Origin: Candidatus Gastranaerophilales bacterium | GTDB taxonomy: Bacteria > Cyanobacteriota > Vampirovibrionia > Gastranaerophilales > Gastranaerophilaceae | Length of the DNA stretch: 34,472 nucleotides | NCBI GenBank assembly: GCA_944323635.1 | Contig: CALUTH010000002.1 | Span: forward strand, 1-34,472 | Direction: 5' to 3' | Shown here: positions 1 through 8,556 of the stretch, piece after piece | Layout of the letters: each line of letters opens with the position of its first letter | How positions within the stretch are numbered: the first letter of the stretch is position 1 | Position numbers and translations under genes: made by a program | The notes under the pieces: generated by a model | Told to the model about the DNA's origin: nothing | The model's input: the letters and a program-made list of their open reading frames with translations, nothing else | The model's database searches: none

Positions 1-42
1 TAACAGCATTTGCGTTCTGAAAATCGTCGATACTACACCCAT
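1..42 (-). CDS. 5' end of an unrecognised gene, cut by the window edge
   Basis: An ATG at 42-40 on the minus strand opens a frame that runs off the left edge. Its first residues are MGVVSTIFRTQMLL. An AGGAAG ribosome binding site lies about 7 nt upstream, over the 3' end of the preceding gene's stop region, so it is probably cotranscribed with the small gene at 56-325. Only 14 codons are visible and no function can be assigned. The MG-x-x-S opening vaguely recalls the MGMAASQ opening of the large protein at 1538-3145, but that is too short to argue homology. Confidence 0.5.
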   Translation of the reverse strand, partial: MGVVSTIFRTQMLL

Positions 43-55
43 AACACACACTTCC

Positions 56-325
56 TTATCTTAGCTGGTTCAGATTTCTTCCTTTCAAAAACGTGTGTTC
101 ATTACTTTCTGCTATCAGTGCTTCCATCTTACTGAGTTTGTGCTTGTTGTAATTAACTCTGTACTTTGCCATCTTCAGTTTTTGTCTGACCTGAAGCATG
201 TCTTTGAAGGAAGTAAACAGACTGTTAAATAACATCATAAACGGGTTATTTCTTGCAAAGAAATTCCTTGTAAAGTTCATAAAGTTTATTAATCGTCTGA
301 TTGTTGTCTTTAAAGTATCGTTCAT
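56..325 (-). CDS. Small basic hypothetical protein (89 aa)
   Basis: This encodes an 89-residue basic protein that I do not recognise. It is rich in Lys, Arg, Asn and Phe. A moderately hydrophobic central stretch (about residues 12-40) is followed by a charged, probably helical C-terminal half. There is no clear signal peptide and no known motif. The gene ends 13 nt before the ATG of the partial gene at the left edge, which has a good ribosome binding site, so the two probably form an operon. A possible promoter (TTGCAG-N15-TATAAT on the minus strand, 383-357) precedes it, with a short spacer. Codon choice matches the neighbours, which together with the operon spacing is the main reason to believe it. 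Confidence 0.5.
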   Translation of the reverse strand: MNDTLKTTIRRLINFMNFTRNFFARNNPFMMLFNSLFTSFKDMLQVRQKLKMAKYRVNYNKHKLSKMEALIAESNEHTFLKGRNLNQLR

Positions 326-649
326 TATAGAATTTTCCTACTTTAATAGACCTTCTATTATATTTAAAACATGTAATCTGCAAAAATTGCTATAATTGCG
401 GGTGTAGTTTAACATGTCTTAACATTCTTACAGTCTATTTCATCGCCGGTAACACTGCGGAACGAAATCTGGTTATTCGTATCCAATTTGTATAACGGCA
501 CATTTTGTGAAAACTTTAGGAAATTTTTGTTATTTCCGCTGATATTTTTACAAAAATTTACAAAAAAACACACAAACCTAGTAACAGCGTTGTTGCAAAT
601 ATTATTAAACATGACTCTCAGAAACATTCTTATAAACATAACAATATTA
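326..649. other. Intergenic stretch, no convincing gene
   Basis: This 324-nt AT-rich gap lies between the small gene and the glycine/serine-rich gene. Open frames on both strands exist here, but they run into the 3' end of the next gene and have no ribosome binding site. A TATAAT hexamer on the minus strand at 362-357, with a TTGCAG 15 nt further upstream (383-378), may be the promoter of the small gene. Nothing else structured was found. Confidence 0.4.
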
Positions 650-1501
650 TTAAGAGATATTTTGTACTTCCTGACTGTTGCCTTCAATATCGTCTTTAAG
701 CATTTTTCTTACAATATCCGATTGTGTATCAAGCATTTTAACAACAGTTTCAATGTTGGTAACTTTTTGGGAAAGGATTGTATCTGCATTAGTAAGTACG
801 TTTTGTGCAACACTTTGCACTGCGGATATTGCGGCAGAACCTGTACCTGATAAGAGGTTTCCGCACAATATTGCGGGCAAGCCCCATTCACCCATATACG
901 GAGCCATATTTTGCAATATACCGCCCCATCCTGAAATGATACCGCCTAATTGTGTTACAAAAGTCTGTCCGACACCGTATCCTGATGCCATACCTGCACC
1001 GTAGCCTGCAGCAGAAGCAATGTCTGCAATTGATCCGATACTTGATGCATAACCTGTTGCATATCCGTCATAGGAGCCTACACCGTTAATCAATCCGATG
1101 GATGCGGCGCCGCCGGTTGCTGTTCCGCTCAAGCCGGAATAGACTGAAGCGGCGCCATTGGGAAATCCGGAATAATTGTAAAGTGAATTTAATCCGAAAG
1201 AACTGTATTGAGCACTTGCAGATCCGTTTGCACCAACGTACGGCGACCAGTATGAGGTACCGGGGATATTCATTGTATCGGTACCGCCAAGGGTGGTCAT
1301 AAACGCAGATGGAGAAAATAAACTTGCCAGCTGGTACAGAAAGCCGCCGGTAGCGCCAAATCCGCTGCCTGTTGCCGTACTTCCCGATACGGTTAAGTCT
1401 CTTAAACGGTCATAGGTTTCATACATCAGAGCTTTAGCGTTGCCGGAGGCTGCGCCGTATCTGTTTGCTATTACCAGGTATCCATCATTTTTATAAGCCA
1501 T
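650..1501 (-). CDS. Gly/Ser/Ala-rich low-complexity protein with helical tail
   Basis: This is a 283-residue protein of unknown function. Roughly residues 30-215 are a low-complexity run dominated by Gly, Ala, Ser and Tyr with very few charges. The last 60 residues switch to an amphipathic helical segment (around TNIETVVKMLDTQSDIVRK). There is no signal peptide and no cysteine-rich or enzymatic motif. The start at 1501 has an AAGAGG site about 4 nt upstream. It follows the 535-residue gene with a 36-nt gap, so the two are probably one transcript. The glycine-rich body with a helical end suggests a structural or surface-exposed polymer subunit. This is inference from composition only. Confidence 0.7.
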   Translation of the reverse strand: MAYKNDGYLVIANRYGAASGNAKALMYETYDRLRDLTVSGSTATGSGFGATGGFLYQLASLFSPSAFMTTLGGTDTMNIPGTSYWSPYVGANGSASAQYSSFGLNSLYNYSGFPNGAASVYSGLSGTATGGAASIGLINGVGSYDGYATGYASSIGSIADIASAAGYGAGMASGYGVGQTFVTQLGGIISGWGGILQNMAPYMGEWGLPAILCGNLLSGTGSAAISAVQSVAQNVLTNADTILSQKVTNIETVVKMLDTQSDIVRKMLKDDIEGNSQEVQNIS

Positions 1502-1537
1502 ATTAACCTCTTAATGATTTTTATCAGGAAGTCAAGA

Positions 1538-3145
1538 CTAATCGCCGAATGTTTTGTAAGTTCTTTCGATGTTGTCGCTGAGAACTTTTTGTACGGCTTC
1601 CATTTCTGTACTTAGGGTATTTCGTTCTGTATCAAGCTGTTCCAGACGAAGTTCGAGGGTTCTGTCTTCCTGCTGAATAATTGATGTTTTTGCGTTAATA
1701 TCCGCAATGGTTTTTTGATACTGTGCTGTATCATAGTAGTACTGGTTCATTGCGTCTTGATACGCATTTTCGTCAGTAATAGTTTCAGCGTTCAGTGTGT
1801 ATGTGACAGAATCATTTTCAAGTCTTATTGATGTAAATCTGCCGCTTGAATCCGTTTCGAGTAACGCATTTTCTGTTGTTTCCACTTTTGTGTCAACATA
1901 GGTTGCACTGTAGTACGGCAATGATGTCTGTCTGTCAATACCGTTATTAGAGTCGGATTCATCTACTGATTGATAAGACTCGTATAAATCCGCGTAGGTT
2001 GTATAGTAAGTTGTGCCATATAATTCGAACGCAAATACACCGCCTTTGTAATCGCCGTTTGCGTCAAAACATGAGGCAAGATTTGATTCAATACCTTCCT
2101 GAGCAAGGTCGTATATTACTTGCTGTAATTCTGTTTTTTGTGCATCGGTCATTTGACCTACCGGAATTTCTGTTAGTGCGCAGTTTCCGATGTACGTAGG
2201 ATGGGTCGAGTCATTGTATGTATTTAATAGTGTTTGATAATTATTGTAAGCATTAGTTACTTCATTATCATAATAATTTTGAGCGGCATCCATTGCATCA
2301 TTGTATGTTTGAAGAGCGGTATCATAATCATTTATTGCCTGTTGTGTCTCGGAATCTGACATGTTAATGGAATAGCCGGTAAGACCTGTTGTAGCACCGG
2401 TAGTATAGTTTTCCATATCAGAACCGGATAAATAATGAGTTGTACCATCTCCGTCCTGATAGCTGTAATATGTATCCCCTTCTTTCATTACTCCGGCTTT
2501 AATAAGTGCTTCAATATCGGCATTTGAGGAAATCTGGGTAAGGTCATACTGCCCGCCTGCATTGTCTGTTACCGTATAAGTGTCGCTAAGTGCGTCATAG
2601 GTTAAATTCGTCTCAGTAGTTTTGCCTATTCTGTTTAATAAAGCAACCTGTGCTGATTCTACATCTGTTAACAGTGCTTCTGCATCATCCTGCATAGTAT
2701 TATAAGTTGCAAGTTCATTTTGATAATCTGCGTAACTTCTATATATAGCCTGTTGAACAGTATTATATGCTTCAGGTGTAAGCAGGTTTTCATTACTTGA
2801 GAATTGTACCTGAGGATCAGACAGGTGTTTCATTGAGCCGGTATAGCGTTCTACAGTGTAAGAGTGTGTTACAACATAGTTATATTCGCTGTTTGGTGTT
2901 CCTATCTGATAATACGAATCAATGGTTTGATCATATGAACCGTCTGAGAATGTGTATTGAACAGTTGTATAATCAGTTGATGACGGAACTGTAGGAACTT
3001 GCATAACCAGCATCTGGTTAAACAGATTTGCACTTTCGTTTGCTAATATGGTACGTTGTTGGTTTATTTGCTGACCTTCATATTCACAGTTTGACATTCT
3101 TGCGGAAAGTTGAAGGTATCTGGCTTGTGATGCTGCCATTCCCAT
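1538..3145 (-). CDS. Large unrecognised protein with helical termini (MGMAASQAR type)
   Basis: This 535-residue protein opens MGMAASQARYLQLSARMSN and continues as a polar amphipathic helix to about residue 50. The middle (about 55-430) is rich in Tyr, Asn, Gln, Thr and Asp and poor in Lys and Arg, with heptad-like stretches around 150-185 and 265-310. The C-terminal 70 residues form a strong coiled coil ending ERTYKTFGD. Paired N- and C-terminal helices around a variable centre are the layout of flagellin- and hook-type exported subunits, and there is no Sec signal peptide. Export by a flagellar-type secretion apparatus is therefore a reasonable guess, but no flagellin or hook signature is present. 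An AGGAGA site sits 8 nt before the ATG, and a promoter lies at 3220-3193. Confidence 0.75.
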   Translation of the reverse strand: MGMAASQARYLQLSARMSNCEYEGQQINQQRTILANESANLFNQMLVMQVPTVPSSTDYTTVQYTFSDGSYDQTIDSYYQIGTPNSEYNYVVTHSYTVERYTGSMKHLSDPQVQFSSNENLLTPEAYNTVQQAIYRSYADYQNELATYNTMQDDAEALLTDVESAQVALLNRIGKTTETNLTYDALSDTYTVTDNAGGQYDLTQISSNADIEALIKAGVMKEGDTYYSYQDGDGTTHYLSGSDMENYTTGATTGLTGYSINMSDSETQQAINDYDTALQTYNDAMDAAQNYYDNEVTNAYNNYQTLLNTYNDSTHPTYIGNCALTEIPVGQMTDAQKTELQQVIYDLAQEGIESNLASCFDANGDYKGGVFAFELYGTTYYTTYADLYESYQSVDESDSNNGIDRQTSLPYYSATYVDTKVETTENALLETDSSGRFTSIRLENDSVTYTLNAETITDENAYQDAMNQYYYDTAQYQKTIADINAKTSIIQQEDRTLELRLEQLDTERNTLSTEMEAVQKVLSDNIERTYKTFGD

Positions 3146-3532
3146 GGTACATTCTCCTATATTTGATTGTTGATTGGTTCTTTACTGACTTTAGTTTAAT
3201 AATTTTTTTTACAAAGTCAACAGTATAACATTATTATATTGTATATGCTACTTTGATAATAGTGTTTTTTACAAAAAATCATACTTTAGTAGGGGGAATT
3301 TCATTAGATAGAATGGAATTTGCAGCAGCCGGAAAATATCAGTTTTTTACATTTAGAGTTTGCGGAAAAATTCAACCGGGAAAGAAATGACATCAAGTTA
3401 GGTTAGACTTGAAAAATAATCCAAAATTCGCAGATTTGTAAATTGTTTATTTTCTGGTTGAAAATATTTTGTTTTTTAAACTCCAATAAACAGTTGATTT
3501 TATATATATAGAAATCTGATAGTATTTAACGT
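3146..3532. other. Divergent intergenic region
   Basis: This 387-nt AT-rich gap separates the minus-strand large protein from the plus-strand protease. Apart from the minus-strand promoter at 3220-3193 I see no gene and no strong hairpin. On the plus side the protease ATG at 3533 lacks a Shine-Dalgarno sequence. TTGATT (3494-3499) and a TAGTAT (3520-3525) 20 bp downstream are poorly spaced promoter candidates that would give almost no leader. Confidence 0.4.
3193..3220 (-). promoter_or_regulatory. Probable sigma-70 promoter for the 3145 to 650 gene pair
   Basis: On the minus strand TTGACT (3220-3215) and TAAACT (3198-3193) are 16 bp apart and lie 48 nt before the ATG at 3145. The -35 is 5/6 and the -10 4/6 to consensus. 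Confidence 0.5.
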
Positions 3533-4714
3533 ATGAAGAAACTTTTATTAACCGGTTTATTATGTGTATTTTTGGAAGCAGGTGTAATTGCTTCGCCTTA
3601 TGATACTATTTACATTAATCCTTATAATCTTAATGAAACGGTTGCAAATTCTTATATAAGAGGTGTTATTGCGCAGGGTGATGTTACAAGATGGAATACA
3701 ACAACATTTCCGCTCAAGGTTTATATTCAGCAAAACAGCGGCGTACCGGCGTATTATGTAAATGAAATTAAAAAAGCGTATAATAAATGGCAGAATGTTA
3801 CGGGGGGTACAATTTCGTTTAAATTAGTTTCGTCTCCGGAAAATGCGGATATGAAATGTTATTTTGAGCAGGACTTGTCAAACCTGTCTGATGATACTGC
3901 AGGTTATCACCAGTTTAAATATTACGGAGATACTATTGCCGATTCAGTGATAAGGTTTCGTTATACTGATAAAAACGGGCGTGCGTATCCTGCCGATATG
4001 ATTTATAATGTTGCCCTTCATGAGATTGGGCATTCTCTTGGACTTGCAGGACATAGTTCAAAGTCTTCGGATCTTATGTATCCGATTTCTTTAAATAGAA
4101 AATATGATATTTCAAAGCGGGATTTGACTACTTTAAAACTGTTGTACTCAATGGTGCCGGATTTGACTAACAAGCCCTTTACGAGCAGTGATAAGTCAAA
4201 TTTGCTTACCAAAGAGCAGGTCGTCGGCGGAGCAGAACAATTACGTAAAGATGCAGAGACCGCCGCAAAAATAAATACAAAAATTACGCCGGATGACCCA
4301 AGTTCAAAGCTACGGCTTGCAATGGCTTATCAGAAAAATAAAAATTATACTGCAGCAATAAAAGAGTATAAAAGTATTATTCCGCTTATAGATTCGTCAG
4401 AGCTGAAGGTTGAAATATATTCTGAAATTACAAATTGTTATATAAAACTAAAAAATTATACTGCAGCACAGAATTGTGCTAATTATACTTATAAAAAATA
4501 TCCGACGCAGCGTACAGCAGTACTTTTGCCCAGAGTTTTGTATGAAAAGGGAGCTAAAACAGACGCCGTGATAAAACTTTTAAGAATACTGAAAAATGAT
4601 TCGGATAATGAGTATGCTGTTGTTTTATTAAAACAAATTTATAATAAAGAGAAAAACAATTATAAATTACGAAAAGAAATATTTATGACATTAAAAAAAG
4701 AGGGTAAACTATAG
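3533..4714 (+). CDS. Secreted matrixin-like zinc metalloprotease with C-terminal TPRs
   Basis: This 393-residue protein is likely an extracytoplasmic zinc endopeptidase of the metzincin (M10/matrixin-like) class. A Sec signal peptide covers residues 1-21 (KK, hydrophobic core, A-S-P). The metzincin zinc site is complete at residues 163-174, HEIGHSLGLAGH, with three His ligands and the catalytic Glu164. A Met-turn follows (SDLMYP). Residues ~245-390 are helical repeats with TPR character (KLRLAMAYQKNKNYTAAIKEYKS and similar), probably a partner-binding module. There is no cysteine-switch propeptide. The start has no obvious ribosome binding site. A paralogue with the same layout is at 9478-10947. 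The substrate is unknown. Confidence 0.85.
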   Translation: MKKLLLTGLLCVFLEAGVIASPYDTIYINPYNLNETVANSYIRGVIAQGDVTRWNTTTFPLKVYIQQNSGVPAYYVNEIKKAYNKWQNVTGGTISFKLVSSPENADMKCYFEQDLSNLSDDTAGYHQFKYYGDTIADSVIRFRYTDKNGRAYPADMIYNVALHEIGHSLGLAGHSSKSSDLMYPISLNRKYDISKRDLTTLKLLYSMVPDLTNKPFTSSDKSNLLTKEQVVGGAEQLRKDAETAAKINTKITPDDPSSKLRLAMAYQKNKNYTAAIKEYKSIIPLIDSSELKVEIYSEITNCYIKLKNYTAAQNCANYTYKKYPTQRTAVLLPRVLYEKGAKTDAVIKLLRILKNDSDNEYAVVLLKQIYNKEKNNYKLRKEIFMTLKKEGKL

Positions 4715-4764
4715 GTAAAAATATTTTTAATGTCTTATATCCCCCATCTGTATGATTTTTGTAA

Positions 4765-4783
4765 CAATACTTGCCAAGTATTG
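4765..4783. repeat. Perfect 19-bp inverted repeat upstream of the LysM gene
   Basis: The arms CAATACTT and AAGTATTG are separated by GCC. The repeat is about 50 nt upstream of the LysM gene's ATG (4832), in the right place for a repressor or activator operator. There is no T-tract, so it is not a terminator for the upstream protease gene. Confidence 0.5.
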
Positions 4784-4831
4784 GATTTTATGTTACGTTG
4801 AGTGTGTGTAATTATCGGGCAGCGAGGTTCA

Positions 4832-5383
4832 ATGAAAGGTTCAACTTTAAGACGTTCTAATTTGACCAGAGAAAAGATGGATATGATGCGCTCCATCAAC
4901 AGCTACAGTGCAAGGCATCAGGATAGCAGTTTTTATCGCGACCAGAGCAAAGAACGGGAATTAGATGTTTTATGGCAAAACTTTAGAGTCTCTCACAAGC
5001 CGATGGATAAATCTCCGCAGGTGTATTTTGTTCTAGGGCTTGTTGTTGGTGCGGTTATCACACTTATTATGACAACAATGGTTTCAATACTTATCAACTG
5101 TACGGCTCCGCGTGAAGCTAAAATTCAAACACCTAAGGCAGCTACTGAGGATGCAAAATTTGCGTTTATTCCGGCAGATTCTGCTGCTGTTGTTGAGACT
5201 GTTTCGACTCCGTCTTCACAAACTTATACCGTTCAGTCCGGTGATACGCTTGAAAGTATTATTATCAGATTTTACGGCAGTTTCGATATGAAAAAAGTTA
5301 ACCTTATTAAAGAGGCTAACAATATGGCTAATCCAAATGCTCTTTCTATCGGTCAAAAACTTATTATTCCAATGATTCACTAA
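4832..5383 (+). CDS. Membrane-anchored LysM peptidoglycan-binding protein
   Basis: This 183-residue protein has a polar, basic cytoplasmic N-terminus (1-62), one transmembrane helix at about 65-90 ([17 protein letters not shown]), a low-complexity linker, and a single LysM domain at about 131-180 ([12 protein letters not shown] through [11 protein letters not shown]). LysM binds the glycan backbone of peptidoglycan, so the protein should tether the inner membrane to the wall. I chose ATG 4832, preceded by GAGG 5 nt away, over an in-frame GTG at 4802 that has no ribosome binding site. No catalytic domain is attached. It is a single gene between the protease and glyA. Its exact role (wall anchoring or division) cannot be told from the sequence. 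Confidence 0.85.
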   Translation: MKGSTLRRSNLTREKMDMMRSINSYSARHQDSSFYRDQSKERELDVLWQNFRVSHKPMDKSPQVYFVLGLVVGAVITLIMTTMVSILINCTAPREAKIQTPKAATEDAKFAFIPADSAAVVETVSTPSSQTYTVQSGDTLESIIIRFYGSFDMKKVNLIKEANNMANPNALSIGQKLIIPMIH

Positions 5384-5418
5384 TAAATATAACAAAGTTT
5401 ATGCTCCTGCTTAACAAA

Positions 5419-5447
5419 TTGCAAGCTGTAGTTTTTTGTCCTATAAT
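5419..5447 (+). promoter_or_regulatory. Sigma-70 promoter of glyA
   Basis: TTGCAA (5419-5424) and TATAAT (5442-5447) are exactly 17 bp apart. The -10 is perfect. Transcription would start near 5454 and give a leader of about 20 nt containing the AGGAGG site. Confidence 0.8.
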
Positions 5448-5472
5448 CAAAAAAGAATGCAGGAGGATGTGT

Positions 5473-6717
5473 ATGGATTTGGAAAATTTGAGAGCAACTG
5501 ACCCTGAGGTCGCAAAATATATTGATTTGGAATTAAAACGGCAGCAGACAACCATAGAATTGATTGCAAGTGAAAATTTTACTTCTCCTGCAGTAATGGA
5601 AGCTTGCGGTTCTGTTCTGACAAATAAGTACGCGGAGGGTAAACCTTATAAGCGTTTTTATAACGGATGCGACAATGTAGACAAAATAGAAGAACTTGCG
5701 CAGGAGCGTGCTAAAAAATTATTCAATATGGCGCATGCTAATGTTCAGCCGCACAGCGGCGCACAGGCAAATATGGCGGTGTTTATGTATCTTCTAAAGC
5801 CCGGTGATACAGTACTCGGCATGGATTTGTCAAACGGAGGACACTTAAGTCACGGGTCTCCGGTTAATTTTTCAGGTATCTATTTTAATGTAAAAAGCTA
5901 CGGCGTAAACGATAACGGCGAAATCGATTATGATGATGTTCTTAAAAAAGCAAAAGAATATAAACCAAAACTCATAATCTGCGGTGCAAGCAATTATTCA
6001 AAGATTATTGATTTTAAACGTTTTAGAGAAATAGCGGATGAAGTCGGCGCATATCTTCTTGCTGATATTGCGCATATTGCAGGGCTTGTTGCGGGCGGCG
6101 TCCATCCGAGTCCGGCAGGCTATGCACAGTTTGTAACAACAACAACGCACAAAACCCTTAGAGGACCAAGAGGCGGTATTATTATGTGTGATGAAGAACA
6201 TGCTGCAGGAATTGATAAAGCTGTATTCCCCGGCATGCAGGGCGGGCCGCTTGAACATATTATTGCTGGTAAAGCCGTTGCTCTCCTTGAGGCGTCAACT
6301 CTGGAATTTAAAGAGTATGCAAAACAAATTGTTAAGAACGCAAAGGCTCTTGCACAGGGACTTTTGGACAACGGTATGAATATTGTCGGCGGTATGACAG
6401 AAAACCATCTTATGACTTTAGACCTCCGTGGTACCGGAAAAACAGGCAAAGACATGGCAAATGTATTAGAGGTTGTAGGAATTACGGCTAATAAAAATAC
6501 GGTTCCTAACGATCCGCAAAGCCCCTTTGTCACAAGTGGTATAAGACTTGGTGCGGCAGCCGCAACGACCAGAGGGTTTAAAGAAGAAGATATGAAAGAA
6601 GTTGCCGGCATTATCGCTGACGCAATTAAAAATTCCGATAACGAAGCTGTGTTAAAAGAGTTGAGAGGAAAATCGCTTGCTCTGTGTGAAAAACACCCGC
6701 TTTATCAATCGGTATAG
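5473..6717 (+). CDS. glyA: Serine hydroxymethyltransferase
   Basis: A cytoplasmic PLP enzyme that interconverts serine plus tetrahydrofolate with glycine plus 5,10-methylene-tetrahydrofolate, the main source of one-carbon units. The 414-residue length is normal for the family. Visible signatures are the N-terminal [14 protein letters not shown] and NKYAEG segments, the central [14 protein letters not shown] segment, and the PLP-lysine motif [14 protein letters not shown] with the Schiff-base Lys at residue 227. I chose ATG 5473 because AGGAGG lies 6 nt upstream; two earlier in-frame ATGs (5401, 5467) are badly placed, and 5401 precedes the promoter. The WecA/TagO-like gene follows after 18 nt in the same frame and is presumably cotranscribed. 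Confidence 0.97.
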   Translation: MDLENLRATDPEVAKYIDLELKRQQTTIELIASENFTSPAVMEACGSVLTNKYAEGKPYKRFYNGCDNVDKIEELAQERAKKLFNMAHANVQPHSGAQANMAVFMYLLKPGDTVLGMDLSNGGHLSHGSPVNFSGIYFNVKSYGVNDNGEIDYDDVLKKAKEYKPKLIICGASNYSKIIDFKRFREIADEVGAYLLADIAHIAGLVAGGVHPSPAGYAQFVTTTTHKTLRGPRGGIIMCDEEHAAGIDKAVFPGMQGGPLEHIIAGKAVALLEASTLEFKEYAKQIVKNAKALAQGLLDNGMNIVGGMTENHLMTLDLRGTGKTGKDMANVLEVVGITANKNTVPNDPQSPFVTSGIRLGAAAATTRGFKEEDMKEVAGIIADAIKNSDNEAVLKELRGKSLALCEKHPLYQSV

Positions 6718-6735
6718 CAGAAAGAGGAAAATAAA

Positions 6736-7788
6736 ATTATTATCAAGTTATCGCAGGCTCATATAATCGGTGCAATTATTTCTTATATTTTAGGTGTATT
6801 AATACTTCCGTTTGTAATAGATTTTTCTAAAAAAGAGGGACTTGTAGATGAACCTAATGAAAGAAAAATTCATAAAATTCCAATATCACGGCTTGGCGGG
6901 ATTGCTATATGGCTGAGTACGATGGCGACATTTTTATTTCTTGTAATTTTAAGTTATTATCCATACGGCAGCCTGCTTTCGGGTATTCTTCTCGGCGGTT
7001 CTCTGATGTTTCTGCTCGGGCTTGTTGATGATATTTACAACCTGCCCGCAAAATTCAAACTTGTTATTCAAATCCTTATTGCAACACTGGTCTACCTTCT
7101 CGGGGTAAAGATTGATGTTGTTTTTAATATGACCGATAACCCGATTTTTTTGGGGTATCTTTCTTATCCGATTACTGTTTTGTGGATAGTCGGTATAAGT
7201 AATGCTATAAACTTTATAGACGGTGTAGACGGGCTTGCGGGGTCTGTTATAACGGTTAATTCAATAACACTTGCGCTTATTGCGCTTGCCGTAACCCCGG
7301 GGTATCCGATAAGTGCGCTTATTGCGTTTATCCTTGCAGGTTCTATGCTTGCCTTTTTGACTTACAATTTTAATCCGGCGCGTATTTTTATGGGAGATTC
7401 GGGTTCGTTATTTTCCGGATTTCTTCTTGCGGCACTCTCGATTACAGGTGTTATGAAAGGTGCCGCACTTGCAATTCTTCTTCCGTTTATTGTACTTGCG
7501 GTTCCGATTATTGATATTACTTTTGCATCCTTGAGACGTATTTTGAAGGGTAAATCTCCGTTTGTAGCGGATGCGGAACATATCCACCACAAACTTTTAA
7601 AAGCCGGATTTTCGCAGAAGAAAACAACTGCAATAATGACTTCTGTTGCAATTGCGGGCGGTGCGGTTGCGACATACTTTGCAGGTTCAATAAAGCACTA
7701 TATCAGTTATATAGTTGCACTGGTAATTATTATGTTTTGCCTCAGTCTTATAAATGTTTACAGAACAAGGAAAACAAATAATAATTAA
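6736..7788 (+). CDS. WecA/TagO-type undecaprenyl-phosphate sugar-1-phosphate transferase
   Basis: An inner-membrane enzyme of the MraY/WecA superfamily that moves a sugar-1-phosphate (usually GlcNAc-1-P) from UDP-sugar to undecaprenyl phosphate, starting surface glycan synthesis. Family motifs appear in order: VDEPNERKIHKIPISRLGG, GLVDDIYNL, NFIDGVDGLAG, FNPARIFMGDSGSLFSG and the HIHH motif (EHIHHKLL), with about ten transmembrane helices. HIHH points to the WecA/TagO branch, not MraY. The conserved N-terminus lies upstream of the first ATG (6922). Between the glyA stop and this region there is no ATG, GTG or TTG in frame. With AGAGGA 7 nt upstream, ATT at 6736 is the best start and gives a normal 350 residues. 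The 3' end overlaps the convergent repressor gene by 4 nt. Confidence 0.88.
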   Translation: MIIKLSQAHIIGAIISYILGVLILPFVIDFSKKEGLVDEPNERKIHKIPISRLGGIAIWLSTMATFLFLVILSYYPYGSLLSGILLGGSLMFLLGLVDDIYNLPAKFKLVIQILIATLVYLLGVKIDVVFNMTDNPIFLGYLSYPITVLWIVGISNAINFIDGVDGLAGSVITVNSITLALIALAVTPGYPISALIAFILAGSMLAFLTYNFNPARIFMGDSGSLFSGFLLAALSITGVMKGAALAILLPFIVLAVPIIDITFASLRRILKGKSPFVADAEHIHHKLLKAGFSQKKTTAIMTSVAIAGGAVATYFAGSIKHYISYIVALVIIMFCLSLINVYRTRKTNNN

Positions 7789-8396
7789 ACCGTTCTTATT
7801 ATGCCTACAACTTCACCTATTATGTTAACAGAGTTCAAATCCTCGTCTTTTATAACGCGGGGTCTGTAATCTTCGTTATCAGATTTGACAATAAGTTCAT
7901 CAATGTTTTTGGATAAACGTTTTACAAAGAATTCGTTTTTGTAGCAAAATACGTATATTTTATCATCCGTAACCTGTTCATTGCCGGCTTTATGCTCTAT
8001 CAGTAATTTGTCGCCGCTGTTAATAAAAGGTGACATGCTGTTGCCGGAGGCGTTAATCAGTGAATATTTCTTTTTGGATGAATAATTATTGATAAATAGT
8101 TTTGATACGCTTACCTGTGTTTTATCATCCGAGAAAACTATATTTCCGTCTCCGCAGCTTGCAAACACATCCTGATAATAGTCAATCAAAACTGAATTAT
8201 TATCAGACGTTCCTATTAGATTTATATGAAAGCGTTCTTCAATTTTCATTAATTCAGACACGGTGAGTTCACTGTCTGTCTTAATGCGGTTGCTTATGGT
8301 TTGTCTGGTAACGCCCAGAATTTCTGCAATCATTGATTGGTTGACTGCCATCCCTGCTTTTTGGGTGACTAGTGATGTTAATTCTTTAATTTTCAT
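7785..8396 (-). CDS. LexA/CI-type S24 autoprotease repressor
   Basis: This 203-residue protein has an N-terminal helix-turn-helix of the phage-repressor (XRE-like) kind at about 18-50 (SMIAEILGVTRQTISNRI) and a C-terminal S24 peptidase domain. The catalytic Ser is residue 120 (SGNSMSPFINSGD) and the catalytic Lys is residue 159 (FFVKRLS). A Cys-Gly pair at 81-82 (FASCGDG) is the likely self-cleavage site, the dipeptide cut in UmuD; most LexA and CI proteins use Ala-Gly. The spacing of cleavage site, Ser and Lys is close to LexA's, but the DNA-binding domain is not LexA's winged helix. It should repress the divergent small genes and be removed by RecA-stimulated cleavage. A GAGGGG site precedes the ATG. 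Confidence 0.88.
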   Translation of the reverse strand: MKIKELTSLVTQKAGMAVNQSMIAEILGVTRQTISNRIKTDSELTVSELMKIEERFHINLIGTSDNNSVLIDYYQDVFASCGDGNIVFSDDKTQVSVSKLFINNYSSKKKYSLINASGNSMSPFINSGDKLLIEHKAGNEQVTDDKIYVFCYKNEFFVKRLSKNIDELIVKSDNEDYRPRVIKDEDLNSVNIIGEVVGIIRTV

Positions 8397-8556
8397 GGCC
8401 CCTCACGACAAGTACTTGACAATCGTCAAATATTGTTTTACAATATGTATAAAGATGTATACCTTTTCTTAACCCATTATGACACATATTTGTCAAAAGG
8501 TCAATACATTTTTATATAATTGTCAAATAATATTTAAAGGAGGAGATTTGCCGTTT
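8397..8556. promoter_or_regulatory. Divergent control region with several inverted repeats
   Basis: Between the repressor and the small genes lie TTGAC-N4-GTCAA (8416-8429), ATATTGT-N3-ACAATAT (8430-8446) and TGACA-N6-TGTCA (8480-8495), plus single TTGTCAA copies at 8490-8496 and 8520-8526. On the plus strand TTGTCA (8490-8495) and a perfect TATAAT (8515-8520) form a promoter with a long 19-bp spacer. The TTGTCAA copies overlap both boxes, as expected for repressor operators. The shared half-site TTGTCAA/TTGACAA is the best guess for the repressor's recognition sequence. Confidence 0.6.

Noticed and set aside
409-850. Overlapping open frames on both strands (409-687 minus, 488-850 plus)
   Set aside because: No ribosome binding sites, skewed low-complexity composition, and both run into the 3' end of the better supported 650-1501 gene.
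6715-6736. Readthrough of the glyA stop to fuse it with the in-frame WecA/TagO-like gene
   Set aside because: GlyA is already full length, the gap holds a ribosome binding site, and a soluble-enzyme/membrane-transferase fusion makes no sense.
7785-8396. Calling the S24 repressor lexA
   Set aside because: Size and active-site spacing fit, but the N-terminal DNA-binding domain is phage-type and the flanking genes and operators look phage-like.
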